NCBI RefSeq assembly: GCF_000014145.1
Contig: NC_008255.1
Location: 1,055,501-1,119,500, forward strand
Direction: 5' to 3'
From: Cytophaga hutchinsonii ATCC 33406
GTDB taxonomy: Bacteria > Bacteroidota > Bacteroidia > Cytophagales > Cytophagaceae
Length of the DNA stretch: 64,000 nt
Numbering within the stretch: position 1 is the stretch's first letter; each line of letters starts with the position of its first letter. A program made the translations under genes and the position numbers. The notes under the pieces are model-generated. The model saw nothing but the letters and a program-made list of their open reading frames with translations, did no database searches and had not been told where the DNA came from. Of this stretch, positions 45,906-55,300 are shown one piece after another.

Positions 45906-46358
45906 TTAGCCCCTTAATTTGTCTAATAAGTTGTTGAAAACAACAATTTCTTCCGCTGAAAGGGTGTGAAGTTTTTCTTCAAATGCCGGAAATTCCACTT
46001 CAATCTTCGCCAATAATTCTTCTCCCTTTTTTGTAATGAAAATATCAACAGCGCGTTTATCAGAAGAAGCCTGAGAACGTTCAACCAGACCTTTTATACG
46101 TAATCGTTCCACTAATCTGGAAGCATCGCACATTTTGTCAAGCATTCTGTCGCGAAGTAAATTTATCGTAGACGGATTGGGGTGCTGCCCCTTTAAAATC
46201 CGCAAAATATTAAATTGCTGGGAGGTAAGGTCAAAATCTTTAAAAAAAGCCTTAGAGGATGATTCTAACCAGTTGTAGGTGAAAATAAGATTAACAACAG
46301 CCTTGTTGTAATCGTTTTTGAAAGCCTTTACTTGTTTTATTTCGTCTTCTAATCTCAT
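45906..46358 (-). CDS. MarR family transcriptional regulator
   Basis: This 150-residue protein fits the winged-helix MarR family. The DNA-binding part (about 45-110) includes LTSQQFNILRILKGQ, then DRMLDKMCDASRLVERLRIKGLVERSQASSDKRAVDIFITKKG, where the D-R pair of the wing is typical. N- and C-terminal helices would form the dimer. It lies 11 nt downstream of folE on the same strand. The ligand and targets are unknown. Confidence 0.9.
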   Translation of the reverse strand: MRLEDEIKQVKAFKNDYNKAVVNLIFTYNWLESSSKAFFKDFDLTSQQFNILRILKGQHPNPSTINLLRDRMLDKMCDASRLVERLRIKGLVERSQASSDKRAVDIFITKKGEELLAKIEVEFPAFEEKLHTLSAEEIVVFNNLLDKLRG

Positions 46359-46369
46359 GCCTGTAACTA

Positions 46370-47011
46370 TTATTTTTTCTGAATGAATGCCAGAAATTCA
46401 TTTTTCGTTTGATCTTCGGTAAACTTACCAGAATAGTGAGCAGTAATCGTAGTACTTGCGGTATCCTTTACACCACGGGAAGATACACATAAATGTGCCG
46501 CATCAATAACAATGGCTACATCTTCTGTTTGCAACGCTTCTTTTAATGCTTCAGCGATCTGTACGGTTAAACGTTCCTGTACCTGTGGTCTTTTAGAAAA
46601 ATGTTCAACCAGCCGGTTTATTTTTGATAAACCAATAACTTTTCCATTGGAAATGTATGCTACATGTGCCTTTCCAATGATAGGCACAAAGTGATGTTCG
46701 CAATAGGAGTAGAGCGTAATATCTTTCTCCACCAGCATTTCACTGTATTTATATTTATTTTCAAATAAACGTATGCTGGGTTTATTCGCAGGATTTAATC
46801 CGCTGAATATTTCCTGCACATACATTTTTGCAACACGGTTGGGTGTACCCTTCAGGCTGTCATCTGTAAGATCCAGGCCCAGAATGAGCATGATTTCTTT
46901 AAAATGTTTTTGTATCAATTCAATCTTTAACGCATCGTCTTTTTCAAAAGCATCTTCTCTAAGAGGTGTTTCTGCTGATGTTGAAACGTGGTCTTCACCT
47001 AATTCATCCAT
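46370..47011 (-). CDS. folE: GTP cyclohydrolase I
   Basis: FolE converts GTP to 7,8-dihydroneopterin triphosphate, the entry to folate and pterin synthesis. The protein has the zinc-site Cys and His residues in YSYCEHHFVPIIGKAH and CVSSRGVKDT, and the QERLTVQIAEAL helix. I use the ATG at 47011 (213 residues, MDELGEDHVSTSAETPLR), which matches the N-terminus of related proteins and leaves 10 nt after the upstream gene. An ATG at 47059 would give 229 residues but overlap that gene by 38 nt. Its partner is the pterin synthase just upstream. Confidence 0.93.
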   Translation of the reverse strand: MDELGEDHVSTSAETPLREDAFEKDDALKIELIQKHFKEIMLILGLDLTDDSLKGTPNRVAKMYVQEIFSGLNPANKPSIRLFENKYKYSEMLVEKDITLYSYCEHHFVPIIGKAHVAYISNGKVIGLSKINRLVEHFSKRPQVQERLTVQIAEALKEALQTEDVAIVIDAAHLCVSSRGVKDTASTTITAHYSGKFTEDQTKNEFLAFIQKK

Positions 47012-47021
47012 GCTGTCTGAT

Positions 47022-47429
47022 TTATGCCGGGTATTCAACAAAGTTTCGTTCTGTTTCATATAATATCACTTTCAGGTCCAATGACGCGTCGATCAGGGAG
47101 CGAAGGGTAGTATAGATTTGTTTTGCAATATTTTCAGCCGTCGGATTCACATCTTTAAACTCTTCACAATCCAGGTTCAGATTTTTGTGATCGTAGCGTG
47201 TCAATATATGCTGCTTAATTAAATTACTTAATTCTTTTGTGTCAAAAACATAGCCGGTTATCGGGTCAATTTCTCCAGTTAATTTAACAATCAATTCGTA
47301 ATTGTGTCCATGAAAATTCGGATTATTACACTTGCCAAATACGGCATCATTTTTTTCATCGCTCCAGGATGCGTTAAATAAGCGATGCGCTGCATTAAAA
47401 TGTTCTTTCCTGAATATTGCTGTTTTCAA
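47022..47429 (-). CDS. 6-pyruvoyl-tetrahydropterin synthase family protein
   Basis: This 135-residue enzyme is of the PTPS/QueD family, acting on dihydroneopterin triphosphate, the FolE product. The zinc ligands are visible as H15 (FNAAHRLFN) and H40, H42 in HGH. The catalytic Cys34 stands in C-x5-HGH spacing, which is typical of true 6-pyruvoyl-tetrahydropterin synthases rather than QueD (C-x3-HGH). It starts at a TTG (47429). folE follows directly, so the pair could make a tetrahydropterin. A role in queuosine synthesis cannot be excluded. Confidence 0.9.
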   Translation of the reverse strand: MKTAIFRKEHFNAAHRLFNASWSDEKNDAVFGKCNNPNFHGHNYELIVKLTGEIDPITGYVFDTKELSNLIKQHILTRYDHKNLNLDCEEFKDVNPTAENIAKQIYTTLRSLIDASLDLKVILYETERNFVEYPA

Positions 47430-47461
47430 TTTTTAACGGTTGTTGGTTGTATCTTAATGAA

Positions 47462-47469
47462 CAAAACTA
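47462..47469 (-). promoter_or_regulatory. Candidate -7 element for the pterin synthase-folE unit
   Basis: On the minus strand, TAGTTTTG (47462-47469) matches TAnnTTTG about 32 nt upstream of the TTG start. I see no TTG at the expected -33 distance. Confidence 0.45.
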
Positions 47470-47603
47470 CAATTTCGTATGCTTGATTCCTTTTGTTTTG
47501 CAGAATTTATCATTGTTGTTTAACTATTTTTTGTGGAATTGTGAAGTATAAACAATCTTTTCAAAATAATATTTCAATAAAGGAACTCATTTACAATGAT
47601 ATT

Positions 47604-47632
47604 TTGTTATAAAGTAGTTATTTATTAATTTG
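47604..47632 (+). promoter_or_regulatory. Candidate cysH promoter
   Basis: TTG at 47604-47606 is followed after 18 nt by TTAATTTG at 47625-47632, one mismatch from TAnnTTTG. The ATG at 47654 is about 21 nt further on. Confidence 0.4.
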
Positions 47633-47653
47633 CAGAATTAAATTTTGTTTGAA

Positions 47654-48316
47654 ATGAATAAGGAAGAAATACATCTGAAACTTACAGAATATCAGGAAAA
47701 AGGCTTGAAGCTTTTTACAACTTCATCTTTTCAAACACATAGTATTGTATTGTTACATATACTGAGTGAATTTGATCCGTCTATTCCGGTATATTTTATT
47801 AATACAGGCTACCATTTCCCCGAAACGGTTCTTTACAGAGATCAGATTGCAGATCTGTTCAATCTTAAAAATATTAAAGTTGTATCTTCTGCTACTCCAA
47901 GAAACATGCAGAAAGATGCTGAAGGCAGATTGCTTTTTACATCTGATCCGGATTATTGCTGCTATTTAAATAAAGTACAGCCGCTGGATGCTGTTCTACC
48001 GGATTATGATATCTGGATTAATGGTGTACGTGCCGATCAGAGTGCCGTGCGAAAAAGTTTCTCCGTTGAGCAGCCTGCTCCACATGATACGATTCGTTTC
48101 CACCCCATGCTGGATTGGGATGTGCGTATGATCGAAAAGTATATTAAAGAGCATAAAATTCCCCGTCATCCGCTGGAAGAAAAAGGTTATTTAAGTATCG
48201 GCTGCGAACCATGTACGCGTAAGTTTGATCTTGAAACATACAACAGACAAGGCCGTTGGTTTGGATTGAATAAAACGGAATGTGGGTTAAATACAGAATT
48301 GGTTAGTAAAAAATAA
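47654..48316 (+). CDS. cysH: Phosphoadenylyl/adenylyl-sulfate reductase (Fe-S type)
   Basis: CysH reduces activated sulfate (APS or PAPS) to sulfite in assimilatory sulfur metabolism. From the ATG at 47654 it has 220 residues. The PP-loop-like nucleotide site is in TTSSFQTHSIVLLH. Cys102-Cys103 and C184-x2-C187 form the CC...CxxC set that binds a [4Fe-4S] cluster, the mark of the plant/bacterial APS-reducing group. The C-terminal catalytic Cys is in TECGLN. A TTG three codons upstream is a weaker start. No other sulfate-assimilation gene is in the window. Confidence 0.92.
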   Translation: MNKEEIHLKLTEYQEKGLKLFTTSSFQTHSIVLLHILSEFDPSIPVYFINTGYHFPETVLYRDQIADLFNLKNIKVVSSATPRNMQKDAEGRLLFTSDPDYCCYLNKVQPLDAVLPDYDIWINGVRADQSAVRKSFSVEQPAPHDTIRFHPMLDWDVRMIEKYIKEHKIPRHPLEEKGYLSIGCEPCTRKFDLETYNRQGRWFGLNKTECGLNTELVSKK

Positions 48317-48335
48317 ATTAAGCGTTTCGTTATAT

Positions 48336-49280
48336 ATGAAGGTATTAGTTACGGGTGGTGCAGGATATGTGGGTACAGAGTTGGTATTGAAACTTGCTAA
48401 AGATCCGAGTATTTCTAAAGTTGTTGTATTCGATAATCTATCCAGAGAGAATTATAATTTATTTATCAATTCTGCACAGCGTATAGCAAAAGATAAAATT
48501 CAGTTTGAATTCGGTGACTTATTGGATTCAAGAAAAATCCGGAAAATATTGGCTGATATTGATGTTGTCTATCATTTGGCTGCCCGTGTTTCTACGCCGT
48601 TTGCAAATGCAGACAGCCATTTGTATGAGCAGGTAAACCACTGGGGCACGGCTGAACTGGTTTACGCCATTGAGGAAATTAAAACGGTGCAGAAATTGAT
48701 TTACGTAAGCAGCTGTTCGGTTTACGGTTCAGGAAAAGAATTGATTGATGAAAACTCCGTTGTAAATCCTAAAACGATCTATGGTGTTTCAAAAATGCGC
48801 GGCGAAGAACATGTATCACGTTTGGGCAATAAAATGAATGCCGTTATCATACGTTTAGGTAATGTATACGGCTATTCATCTTCCATGCGTTTTGATGCGG
48901 TGATCAATAAGTTCATGTTTGAATCTCACTACAAAAACCGAATTTCTATTCATGGCAATGGGCGCCAAAGCCGCTCGTTTATTCATGTTGACAAAGCGGT
49001 TGATTCATTAGTAAAAATTACGTCAACGGATATTCCTTCCGGTACCTATAACTTAACAGAACGGAACCTTGAGATTTACGATCTGATTGATCAGGTAAAG
49101 GATCTATATCCTACACTTGAATTTATTTTCATCAATCAGCATCTTGAATTAAGAGAACAAAAGATCAATCCGGAAACGAAATTGCTGAAGTATATTCCGT
49201 TGCAGCAAACAGATTTCACAGCAGAATTAGCAGCCTTCAGAGATCATTTCACCTTTCAGACAACAAGTGTTCCAGCATAG
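48336..49280 (+). CDS. NAD-dependent sugar epimerase/dehydratase
   Basis: This 314-residue protein is an extended short-chain dehydrogenase acting on nucleotide sugars. It begins MKVLVTGGAGYVGTELV (Rossmann GxxGxxG), has the YHLAARVS segment, a Ser-Ser-Cys catalytic region and the Y-x3-K pair in YGVSKMRGEEH (near residues 147-151). The length fits GalE/RfbB-like enzymes. The exact reaction (epimerisation, dehydration or reduction) cannot be assigned. It follows cysH by 19 nt and ends before a small terminator. Confidence 0.9.
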   Translation: MKVLVTGGAGYVGTELVLKLAKDPSISKVVVFDNLSRENYNLFINSAQRIAKDKIQFEFGDLLDSRKIRKILADIDVVYHLAARVSTPFANADSHLYEQVNHWGTAELVYAIEEIKTVQKLIYVSSCSVYGSGKELIDENSVVNPKTIYGVSKMRGEEHVSRLGNKMNAVIIRLGNVYGYSSSMRFDAVINKFMFESHYKNRISIHGNGRQSRSFIHVDKAVDSLVKITSTDIPSGTYNLTERNLEIYDLIDQVKDLYPTLEFIFINQHLELREQKINPETKLLKYIPLQQTDFTAELAAFRDHFTFQTTSVPA

Positions 49281-49286
49281 ATAAAT

Positions 49287-49307
49287 AAGCCCTGCGGGGC
49301 TTTTTTT
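49287..49307 (+). terminator. Short terminator directly before the GH13 start codon
   Basis: A compact hairpin (arms 49287-49292 and 49297-49302, 4-nt loop) is followed by a run of seven T that ends at 49307, immediately before the ATG at 49308. Confidence 0.7.
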
Positions 49308-50891
49308 ATGAATTCAATAAAAGATGTTGATCTGTCGGAAATAACAGCAGGTAAAAAATATTGGAACGTAGAACGACCGGTAGAAGAAGAGGTGATGTAC
49401 TTTCTGCTGATCGATCGGTTTCACGATGGAAAGGAACGCATATCAATTCCTTCCACAACTGGTTTTGGAAATACAGATCAGTTGCAAGCCAGGTGTGGAG
49501 GTACCATTCAAGGTGTAATCAAAAACCTGAAATATATTTCTGCTTTAGGCTTTACATCTATCTGGATTAATCCTTTTTTGCAGAACAACCCTGAAACGTA
49601 TCACGGCTATTCCATTGAAAATTTTTTAGAGGTTGATGCGCAATGGGGAACAAAAGAAGATATTGTTGAATTGGTTGCGCAGGCACATAAATTACACATC
49701 AAAGTATTTTTTGATATTGTTCTCAATCATACCGGAAATAACTGGTCGTATGTAAAAGAAAATCCCAGATATAATAAAGGTAAACAATATGCGGTAAAAG
49801 CCTGGAGATATCCCGACAGGCCCATTCCGGCAGAGCTCAGGAATTTAAATCTTTACGGTAGAAAAGGGGGAATTGTAAAATGGGAAGAAACACCGGAAAC
49901 CTGGGACGGTGATATTTTTGAATTGAAGGATTTGATTCAGGATGATTCGGAAATCGGACATGCAACGCTGGAAATACTAATTGCTGTTTACAGCTATTGG
50001 TTTGCGGTCACAGACTGCGATGGTTTCAGGATCGATGCTGCCAAGCACATTCCACCCAAATGGCTGAATACATTTGTTGATGCAATGAAGGCATTGACAG
50101 CTTCTGTTCATAAAACGAGTTTTTTTATTTTCGCTGAAATCATTTCTAATCAATCCTATATCAGTAAATACCATACGATTGATGGCTATCTGGATTTTGA
50201 TTTTCATTTTTCATTTGTCCCTAACATGTATGGAGAAAAGAAACGGAAGTCTGCTATTCAAAGCCAACCTCGACCTGTGGATAAAGTGCCGATCCGGTTT
50301 TTAGATAATCACGACCAGGTCGGACAGATGCCCAAACATCGGATCGCATACCGCATGAAAGAAAAAGCGTTGTGTAATTTACTGCGTGCATTTTTATGCA
50401 TGCCCGGTATACCTTGTATCTATTATGGAACAGAACAAGGATTGAAAGGGAAGGGAATACTTGATGGGTCTATACGCGAATGCCTGTTCAATCCAGACGG
50501 TAAAGAGGATATATTGAATCTTGACAGTCCGTATGCACGGGTTATAAAGGAAGGCATCCACCTGAGGAAAAAGCTGAATCTGTATACAGGAGATTTTCAG
50601 AGCTGCGAGATAATGGCAGCAAAATCACACCGGTGCATAGCTTTGCAGGTTAATGGGTTAGCTTCAAGTAAGTTGATTGTGTATAATTTAGGTCCTCATA
50701 ATGAGGTAGTTTCAATTAAACTATCTTCCCCGTTAACACGTACTAATAAATTAGTTGTATATTTATATAGCAATGGCGATGCCGATAACGATGATAAAAC
50801 AGTTGTAAACGATATTTTACATAACATCACTATGCATCCATACGGTTTTAAGGTTCTTGAATTATTGAATCACCAGGAGTCTGTAAACTAA
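49308..50891 (+). CDS. GH13 alpha-amylase family glycoside hydrolase
   Basis: This 527-residue GH13 enzyme acts on alpha-glucans or related sugars. The (beta/alpha)8 barrel shows all three catalytic acids: D243 in DGFRIDAAKH (nucleophile), E277 in FIFAEII (acid/base) and D336 in FLDNHDQ. DIVLNHTGNNW supplies the conserved region I. There is no signal peptide, so it should be cytoplasmic, in contrast to the secreted glycanase nearby. It starts right after a T tract of a terminator. A sugar permease gene follows after 38 nt, suggesting that imported oligosaccharides are its substrate. Confidence 0.9.
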   Translation: MNSIKDVDLSEITAGKKYWNVERPVEEEVMYFLLIDRFHDGKERISIPSTTGFGNTDQLQARCGGTIQGVIKNLKYISALGFTSIWINPFLQNNPETYHGYSIENFLEVDAQWGTKEDIVELVAQAHKLHIKVFFDIVLNHTGNNWSYVKENPRYNKGKQYAVKAWRYPDRPIPAELRNLNLYGRKGGIVKWEETPETWDGDIFELKDLIQDDSEIGHATLEILIAVYSYWFAVTDCDGFRIDAAKHIPPKWLNTFVDAMKALTASVHKTSFFIFAEIISNQSYISKYHTIDGYLDFDFHFSFVPNMYGEKKRKSAIQSQPRPVDKVPIRFLDNHDQVGQMPKHRIAYRMKEKALCNLLRAFLCMPGIPCIYYGTEQGLKGKGILDGSIRECLFNPDGKEDILNLDSPYARVIKEGIHLRKKLNLYTGDFQSCEIMAAKSHRCIALQVNGLASSKLIVYNLGPHNEVVSIKLSSPLTRTNKLVVYLYSNGDADNDDKTVVNDILHNITMHPYGFKVLELLNHQESVN

Positions 50892-50902
50892 ATTAGTATA
50901 CG

Positions 50903-50910
50903 TAAATTTG
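50903..50910 (+). promoter_or_regulatory. Candidate -7 element for the sugar permease
   Basis: TAAATTTG matches TAnnTTTG exactly and lies 19 nt before the ATG at 50930. No convincing TTG is present about 20 nt upstream. Confidence 0.5.
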
Positions 50911-50929
50911 TGCATATCAATTTTAATAG

Positions 50930-52195
50930 ATGAAAGAATTAACACTTCAGATTAGTAAAAATCAAAGACTAGTACTGATTTTTGTAATGGCTGTCCTCTT
51001 TTTTATGTGGGGCTTATTAACCAATTTGAATCTTTTTTTATACCACCATTTCAAGGTTGTATTTGGATTAAATTATTCTGTATCAACACTAATTAATTTA
51101 ACATTCTTTTGTACCTACCTTATTGTTTCGCTGCAGGCCGGTAGCATGATCCGGCGTGTGGGCTACAAGCGTGGTATTCTGATCGGTTGGTTGCTGGCCT
51201 GTACAGGTTGTTTTTTGTTTTTATTGTCGGTTACATCAAAATTATATTATCTTTTTTTGGTTGCCTTATTCTGTATGGCAGCAGGTATAACCATTCTGCA
51301 GGTTGGTGCAAATCTATATGTAGTATTATTAGGTGGTGTTGAACGTGCAGCGAGCAGACTCGTGTTTGTTCAGGCATTTAACTCTTTTGGTACCGTAATC
51401 GGCCCCATTGTATCGATGGAGATTTTAAGTAAGTTCATAAACATTCCGTTTGAATATTTAGAAATGCTTCCATTGATCGATAAAGTAACGATCGAGTCGG
51501 CATACATTAATTATTTATATCTTATTTTTGGTGTTGCAATGGTTCTTTTTGCCATTTTCCTGATGCTGATATATCTTCCTGAAATGGATACGCATTTATT
51601 AGAGCCGTTAAATAAAGTAACATCAAAAAGAAAACGTCACGTAATGCACTTTTCTCAGTTGCGTTTAGGTGCATTTGCTATTTTTGCCTATGTAGGAGCA
51701 GAAGTAGCATTAGCAAATTACCTGGAAGATTTTTCCCCGGATTTAGCCAGCAGATATTGGCAGCTGGCCATGCTTGGCCGTTTTGTAGGAGCCTTTTGCT
51801 TACTGTTTATTCCTGCCAATAAAGCATTAGGTACAGTAGCAGGTATTTCTTCTTTATTGATTCTGGTGGCAATTTTATTACCGAAAGAATATGTAGAATA
51901 TAATTTTTATTTAATCATGACCGTTGGCCTTTTCAACTCCATTATTTTTCCGAGCATTTTCACACTTGGCGTAAATGGATTGGGTAAATTTTCATTAGAC
52001 GGTTCAGCAGTATTGATTATGTTTATTGTAGGGGGGGCTGTTATACCTTTTAATGTACGGAACTTCGCCTTTGTTAATTATGACTTCGCTCTTATCATAG
52101 TTGTAGCCTGTTATTTATACATATCATTATATGGTTTCAGATTATCCAGGTATTTAAAACGGAATGATCTGAAAGACGATGAAATGCTGGCGTAG
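50930..52195 (+). CDS. MFS transporter, fucose:H+ symporter (FHS) type
   Basis: This 421-residue membrane protein has twelve predicted helices and the FucP/NagP-like N-terminus (LFFMWGLLTNLNLFLYHHFK). It also has the RRVGYKRG loop between helices 2 and 3. The family imports sugars such as fucose, glucose or N-acetylglucosamine with protons. The position directly after a GH13 enzyme suggests a glucose or oligosaccharide substrate, which is an inference. A very strong bidirectional terminator follows. Confidence 0.9.
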   Translation: MKELTLQISKNQRLVLIFVMAVLFFMWGLLTNLNLFLYHHFKVVFGLNYSVSTLINLTFFCTYLIVSLQAGSMIRRVGYKRGILIGWLLACTGCFLFLLSVTSKLYYLFLVALFCMAAGITILQVGANLYVVLLGGVERAASRLVFVQAFNSFGTVIGPIVSMEILSKFINIPFEYLEMLPLIDKVTIESAYINYLYLIFGVAMVLFAIFLMLIYLPEMDTHLLEPLNKVTSKRKRHVMHFSQLRLGAFAIFAYVGAEVALANYLEDFSPDLASRYWQLAMLGRFVGAFCLLFIPANKALGTVAGISSLLILVAILLPKEYVEYNFYLIMTVGLFNSIIFPSIFTLGVNGLGKFSLDGSAVLIMFIVGGAVIPFNVRNFAFVNYDFALIIVVACYLYISLYGFRLSRYLKRNDLKDDEMLA

Positions 52196-52216
52196 ATTTA
52201 CTTTTTGTATGTTTCG

Positions 52217-52276
52217 ATTTATATCATAAAAAATCCCTTCCGCTCTGCAGCGGAAGGGATTTTTTATGATATAAAT
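52217..52276. terminator. Bidirectional terminator, 28-bp perfect stem
   Basis: Arms 52217-52244 and 52249-52276 are perfectly complementary over 28 nt around a CTGC loop. The GC-rich top (CCCTTCCGCT) and A/T tracts on both sides make it work in both directions, between the sugar permease (plus) and the GH9 gene (minus). Confidence 0.95.
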
Positions 52277-52301
52277 GTATTGTAATCTATATACTACGAA
52301 A

Positions 52302-55300
52302 CTATAATCGTATTAATCGTTTCGTAATGAACTGTTCCTGTATTTTTAATTGAACAATGTAGATACCTGCATTCAGATCTGAGTTAAGTACTAACGGCTG
52401 GCTGGTATTCCATTGCTGGTGCATGATAACAACACCTTTCATGTCAATGATTGTTACATCAATAAGTTCTTCTGCAGGAGTTGTTGTGGTAAGTAAACAA
52501 TATTGTTCACTTGGATTCGGATGGATATTGATTTGTATATCTGTTACAGAGGAAGCGTCAATAGCTGTTGAGATCATGGTAACGTTTTTTGTAACAGCAG
52601 TACCCGTTCCATAACTATTCGATTCCTGCACTGAAACGATACCTCCGCTGTTGCCAAAATTTACAACGATTGAACTGCTTCCTGATCCGCTCACGATCGT
52701 TGCACCGTTTGGCACTGCCCAGGTATAAGCGGAACCGGCATGTTGAGTTACAGAGAACGTAACGTTTTGAACATTCGGAGCGATGTTGGAAGGCCCTTCT
52801 ATTGCAGAAGTAACAGGAGCAGTACACGGTGCTGAACCGATCGGGATGATCTGAACCGATTTAGAAGCCGGTGCAGCTGTTCCGCAGGTATTGGATGGCG
52901 TAATCTGAATGGTTCCGCTTGCTGTTGCAAATGAAACGGTAATAGCATTTGTATTGGCACCGGCTGTAATGGCAGCGCCCGTTGGTAATGTCCATGCATA
53001 GCTTGTTGCCGTTGCAATAGCAGGAATGGAGTAGGTAACACCTGCTGTTGAAGCACACACAGAAGCAAGTCCGGTTATTTCACCTGCAGCTGTTGGTTTT
53101 GCTGTTAATGTAATTGTTTTGGAGGCAGGCGCAGCTGTTCCGCAGGTATTGCCCGGTGTAACCTGAATGGTACCACCTGTTGTTGCAAATGAAACAGTAA
53201 TAGTGTTGGTGTTGTCTCCCGAAGTGATTGATGCGCCCGTTGGTAATGTCCATGCATAGCTTGTTGCTGTTGCAATGGCAGGAATGCTGTAGGTAACCCC
53301 TGCTGTTGAAGCACACACAGAAGCAAGTCCGGTTATTTCACCAGCTGCAGTTGGTTTGTCCGTTAATGTAATTGTTTTGGAGGCCGGCGCAGCTGTTCCG
53401 CATGTATTGCCCGGTGTAACCTGAATGGTTCCGCTTGCTGTTGCAAATGAAACGGTAATAGCATTTGAATTGGCACCGGCTGTAATGGCAGCGCCGGTTG
53501 GTAGTGTCCATGCATAGCTTGTTGCCGTTGCAATAGCAGGAATGCTGTAGGTAATACCTGTTGTTGAAGCACACACAGAAGCAACTCCGGTTATTTCACC
53601 TGCAGCTGTTGGTTTTGCTGTTAATGTAATTGTTTTGGAGGCAGGCGCAGCTGTTCCGCAGGTATTGCCCGGCGTAACCTGAATGGTTCCGCTTGCTGCT
53701 GCAAATGAAATGGTAATAGCATTTGTATTGGCACCGGCTGTAATGGCAGCACCCGTTGGTAATGTCCATGCATAGCTTGTTGCCGTTGCAATGGCAGGAA
53801 TGGAGTAGGTAACACCTGTTGTTGAAGCACACACAGAAGCAAGTCCGTTGATTTCACCAGCTGCGGTTGGTTTGTCCGTTAATGTAATTGTTTTGGAGGC
53901 CGGCGCAGCTGTTCCGCAGGTATTGCCCGGTGTAACCTGAATGGTTCCGCCTGCTGTTGCAAATGAAACGGTAATGGCATTTGTATTGGCACCGGCTGTA
54001 ATGGCAGCGCCCGTTGGTAATGTCCATGCATAGCTTGTTGCCGTTGCAATAGCAGGAATGGAATAGGTAGCACCTGTTGTGGAAGCACACACAGAAGCAA
54101 CTCCGGTTATTTCACCTGCAGCTGTTGGTACAGCTGTTACAGTTACCGTTGAGGTGGTAGTTGCCGTGCCATTCGGACCGGTTACGGTTAATGTAATGGT
54201 TTTTGTTCCGGAAGTAGTCCATGAAACGGTGTGTGGACCTGCAGCTGTACTACCTGAAATTGAAGCGCCTGTTCCAAAATCCCAAACATACGAAGTGGTA
54301 CTGCCTGTTGATGTATTTGTTAATACGGTTGTTATTCCTGTGCATACGCTTTGTTTGCTTATGGTAAAGGAAGCAACGGGGGCAGCGGGAGGTGGTGTGT
54401 TGGCTACATCCAGTGAAGAAACGGCTAATAAAAACCAGGCATCGTGCGGAAGCCATTGTTCAATCCATCTCCAGTTCTGCCAGTCATCAGAAGCATAGGG
54501 TTTCCAATCGATATTTGTTTCTTCTGTATCTTTACCTGTAATACCATTGCATATACCTCCTTTCACATTTGGTATCGCTGAAGCAACAGGGTAGTTCTGG
54601 TAGGTTGTTGTACCAGCCCCGGTCATCATACAAACATCAAAGGGGTTTTTCCCCAGTATCCAATCCAATTGAGCTAAACCAAACGTACTGATTGAATCTG
54701 TACCTATTGTAAATTGTGCATTTAATTTTCGTGCTGCTAATAATAATGCGGTAGACATTGAGGCTAAACGTGCATTTTCACCCTGCCACCAATAACCCGT
54801 TTCATTATCATGCGGCACAAAGAATGCTTTCTTTGCTGTGCCTAAGGACCCGTTTACATAAGGCTTGTAATATTCTCTCATGTAATTGAACGGATTATTC
54901 ACTTCTTTTGAAATACTCATGTACCACGCAATATTTTTGCTGAGCACTTGTGTAATCGCCGCATTTTTTGAAACATCCACATCCATGTATTCCATTAAAC
55001 TAACCAACGGCAAACCTTCATCTGCAGCGTGATAAAACGGACGAGTACCTGCTACATCCGAACGGAACCAGCCCTGAGGATCAAGCATGCCAATAAGTTT
55101 ATCTGCATATACGGATGCATCTGCTAAGTAAGCAGCATTATTAGTTGCTTTATATAATTCAATGGTTGCTAATAAACCGCAATAAAAATCAATGATGTTT
55201 TCTGTGTGGTCGTTACAATATTCAAGGTTCTTTGTTGCATAACCTGTACCAGGTGCCTTTAAATTTGTATATAAACGGATCGCACCATTTAAATACTGCG

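Noticed and set aside
52615-54100. Series of open frames of 65-90 codons in other frames within the GH9 gene
   Set aside because: They recur every 258 nt with the DNA repeat and encode Cys/Asn- or Leu/Gln-rich text. They are shadows of the repeat, not genes.
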